From positions 124,001-188,000 of the forward strand of contig NZ_JAAUWV010000002.1 of assembly GCF_014694405.1 (NCBI RefSeq): 64,000 nt of DNA, read 5' to 3'. Source of the DNA: Pseudoalteromonas sp. S16_S37 (GTDB lineage Bacteria; Pseudomonadota; Gammaproteobacteria; Enterobacterales; Alteromonadaceae). Shown here piece after piece: positions 63,358-64,000 of this stretch (its first letter is position 1; every line of letters begins with the position of its first letter). A program made the position numbers and the translations under genes. The notes beneath the pieces were generated by a model. The model had not been told where the DNA came from and did no database searches. It saw only the letters and a list, made by a program, of their open reading frames with translations.

Positions 63358-64000
63358 CTAGAAAGACATTCTTTGAAGTCGCAAGGCATTAGTAATGACG
63401 AGTAAACTACTACATGCCATTGCAGCTCCCGCTAAAATTGGATTTAGAAATCCCAGAGCAGCCAGAGGTATACCTATGGTGTTGAATGCAAAGGCCCAAA
63501 ATAGATTTTGTTTGATATTTCGATAAGTTGCATTCGCGAGTTTCAACGAAGAGGATACTAATTCAGGATCACCTCGCATTAGCGTAATGGCTGATGCACT
63601 CACAGCAACTTCAGTACCGGTCGCCATTGCTATACCTAGATCCGCTTGTGCAAGTGCAGGCGCATCATTAATACCATCTCCAACCATCGCTACTTTATAA
63701 CCTTTCGCCTGATAAGCAGCGACAGCAGCTGCTTTGCCCTGTGGTAAAACCTCAGCATCGAAATTATCTAGACCCAATTGTTTAGCTACATACTCGGCGC
63801 TTGCTTGAGAGTCTCCCGTGATCATGGCTACCATTATTCCGTCACGTTGAAGACTTTGCACTGCAGACAACGCCCCCTGCTTTGGTTTGTCAGCAAAACA
63901 TAATATGCCTAGTAATTCTGTACCATGTGCTGTGCTCTCGGCGAGCCAAGATACCGAGGCTCCTTGTGAGTGAATAAGCTCTGTTGGCAATGTCACACCC
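63358..64000 (-). CDS. copA: Copper-exporting P1B-type ATPase, C-terminal part (cut by window edge)
   Basis: Only the last 214 codons are visible; the gene continues past position 64000. Present are the end of the P domain (MITGDSQASAEYVAKQLG, KVAMVGDGINDAPALAQADLGIAMATGTEVAVSASAI) and the last two helices, with YRNIKQNLFWAFAFNTIGIPLAA (the YN-type helix) and MACSSLLVITNALRL (the MxxSS helix), both typical of Cu(I) pumps. It would move Cu(I) out of the cytoplasm. The CueR-like gene follows in the same operon. Confidence 0.92.
   Translation of the reverse strand, partial: GVTLPTELIHSQGASVSWLAESTAHGTELLGILCFADKPKQGALSAVQSLQRDGIMVAMITGDSQASAEYVAKQLGLDNFDAEVLPQGKAAAVAAYQAKGYKVAMVGDGINDAPALAQADLGIAMATGTEVAVSASAITLMRGDPELVSSSLKLANATYRNIKQNLFWAFAFNTIGIPLAALGFLNPILAGAAMACSSLLVITNALRLQRMSF

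Overview
The window looks like a chromosomal segment of a marine gammaproteobacterium of the Alteromonadales, most likely Pseudoalteromonas or a close relative. The reasons are a division/cell-wall (dcw) cluster in the gammaproteobacterial order with a dciA-type helicase-loader gene in the lpxC-secA gap, chitin-use genes (GH20 hexosaminidase, NagP-type transporter, GH18 chitinase), and an S-layer-like protein resembling the Slr4 family known from Pseudoalteromonas. The genus is an inference from gene content only.

Region 1 (1-18750, all on the minus strand) is a cell-surface island. In transcription order it holds a DUF481 outer-membrane protein with its own terminator, then a Wza-like polysaccharide export protein with six SLBB-like repeats, a Wzz chain-length regulator and a WecA-type lipid-carrier sugar-phosphate transferase. 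Next comes an eleven-gene type II secretion system in the unusual order G-E-F-H-I-J-K-L-M-C-D, with a lipoprotein secretin and a short GspC lacking a PDZ domain. After that comes a monocistronic, cysteine-free, Ala/Thr/Val-rich exported protein with a strong promoter and terminator (candidate S-layer protein), and then sugar aminotransferase and acyltransferase genes that run off the left edge. I infer a system that makes a surface glycan, secretes the S-layer subunit through a dedicated T2SS and anchors it on that glycan. This is the most interesting part of the window.

Region 2 (18768-26560) holds an MscS-type channel, a tRNA-His gene on the plus strand, a chitin-sugar pair (NagP-like transporter and GH20 hexosaminidase) with a matching palindromic operator about 105 nt before each start codon, and an M13 metallopeptidase lipoprotein.

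Region 3 (26673-48448) is the dcw cluster and its usual flank, read on the minus strand as mraZ-rsmH-ftsL-ftsI-murE-murF-mraY-murD-ftsW-murG-murC-ddl-ftsQ-ftsA-ftsZ-lpxC, then secA-mutT, with dciA on the plus strand between secA and lpxC. The mraZ promoter carries four TGGWN repeats at exact 10-nt spacing (MraZ boxes) and an 8-bp inverted repeat over its -35 element.

Region 4 (48849-64000) is a set of independent units: a membrane GGDEF-EAL protein, an alkaline phosphatase lipoprotein with a candidate Pho box, a CPA1-type antiporter, an RhlE-type DEAD-box helicase, a multidomain GH18 chitinase, a serine beta-lactamase-like hydrolase with a TPR-like tail, a beta-CASP metallo-beta-lactamase protein, and a copper pair (CueR-like regulator and the C-terminal part of a CopA-like ATPase) cut by the right edge. 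I saw no insertion sequences, prophage genes, CRISPR arrays or rRNA genes.
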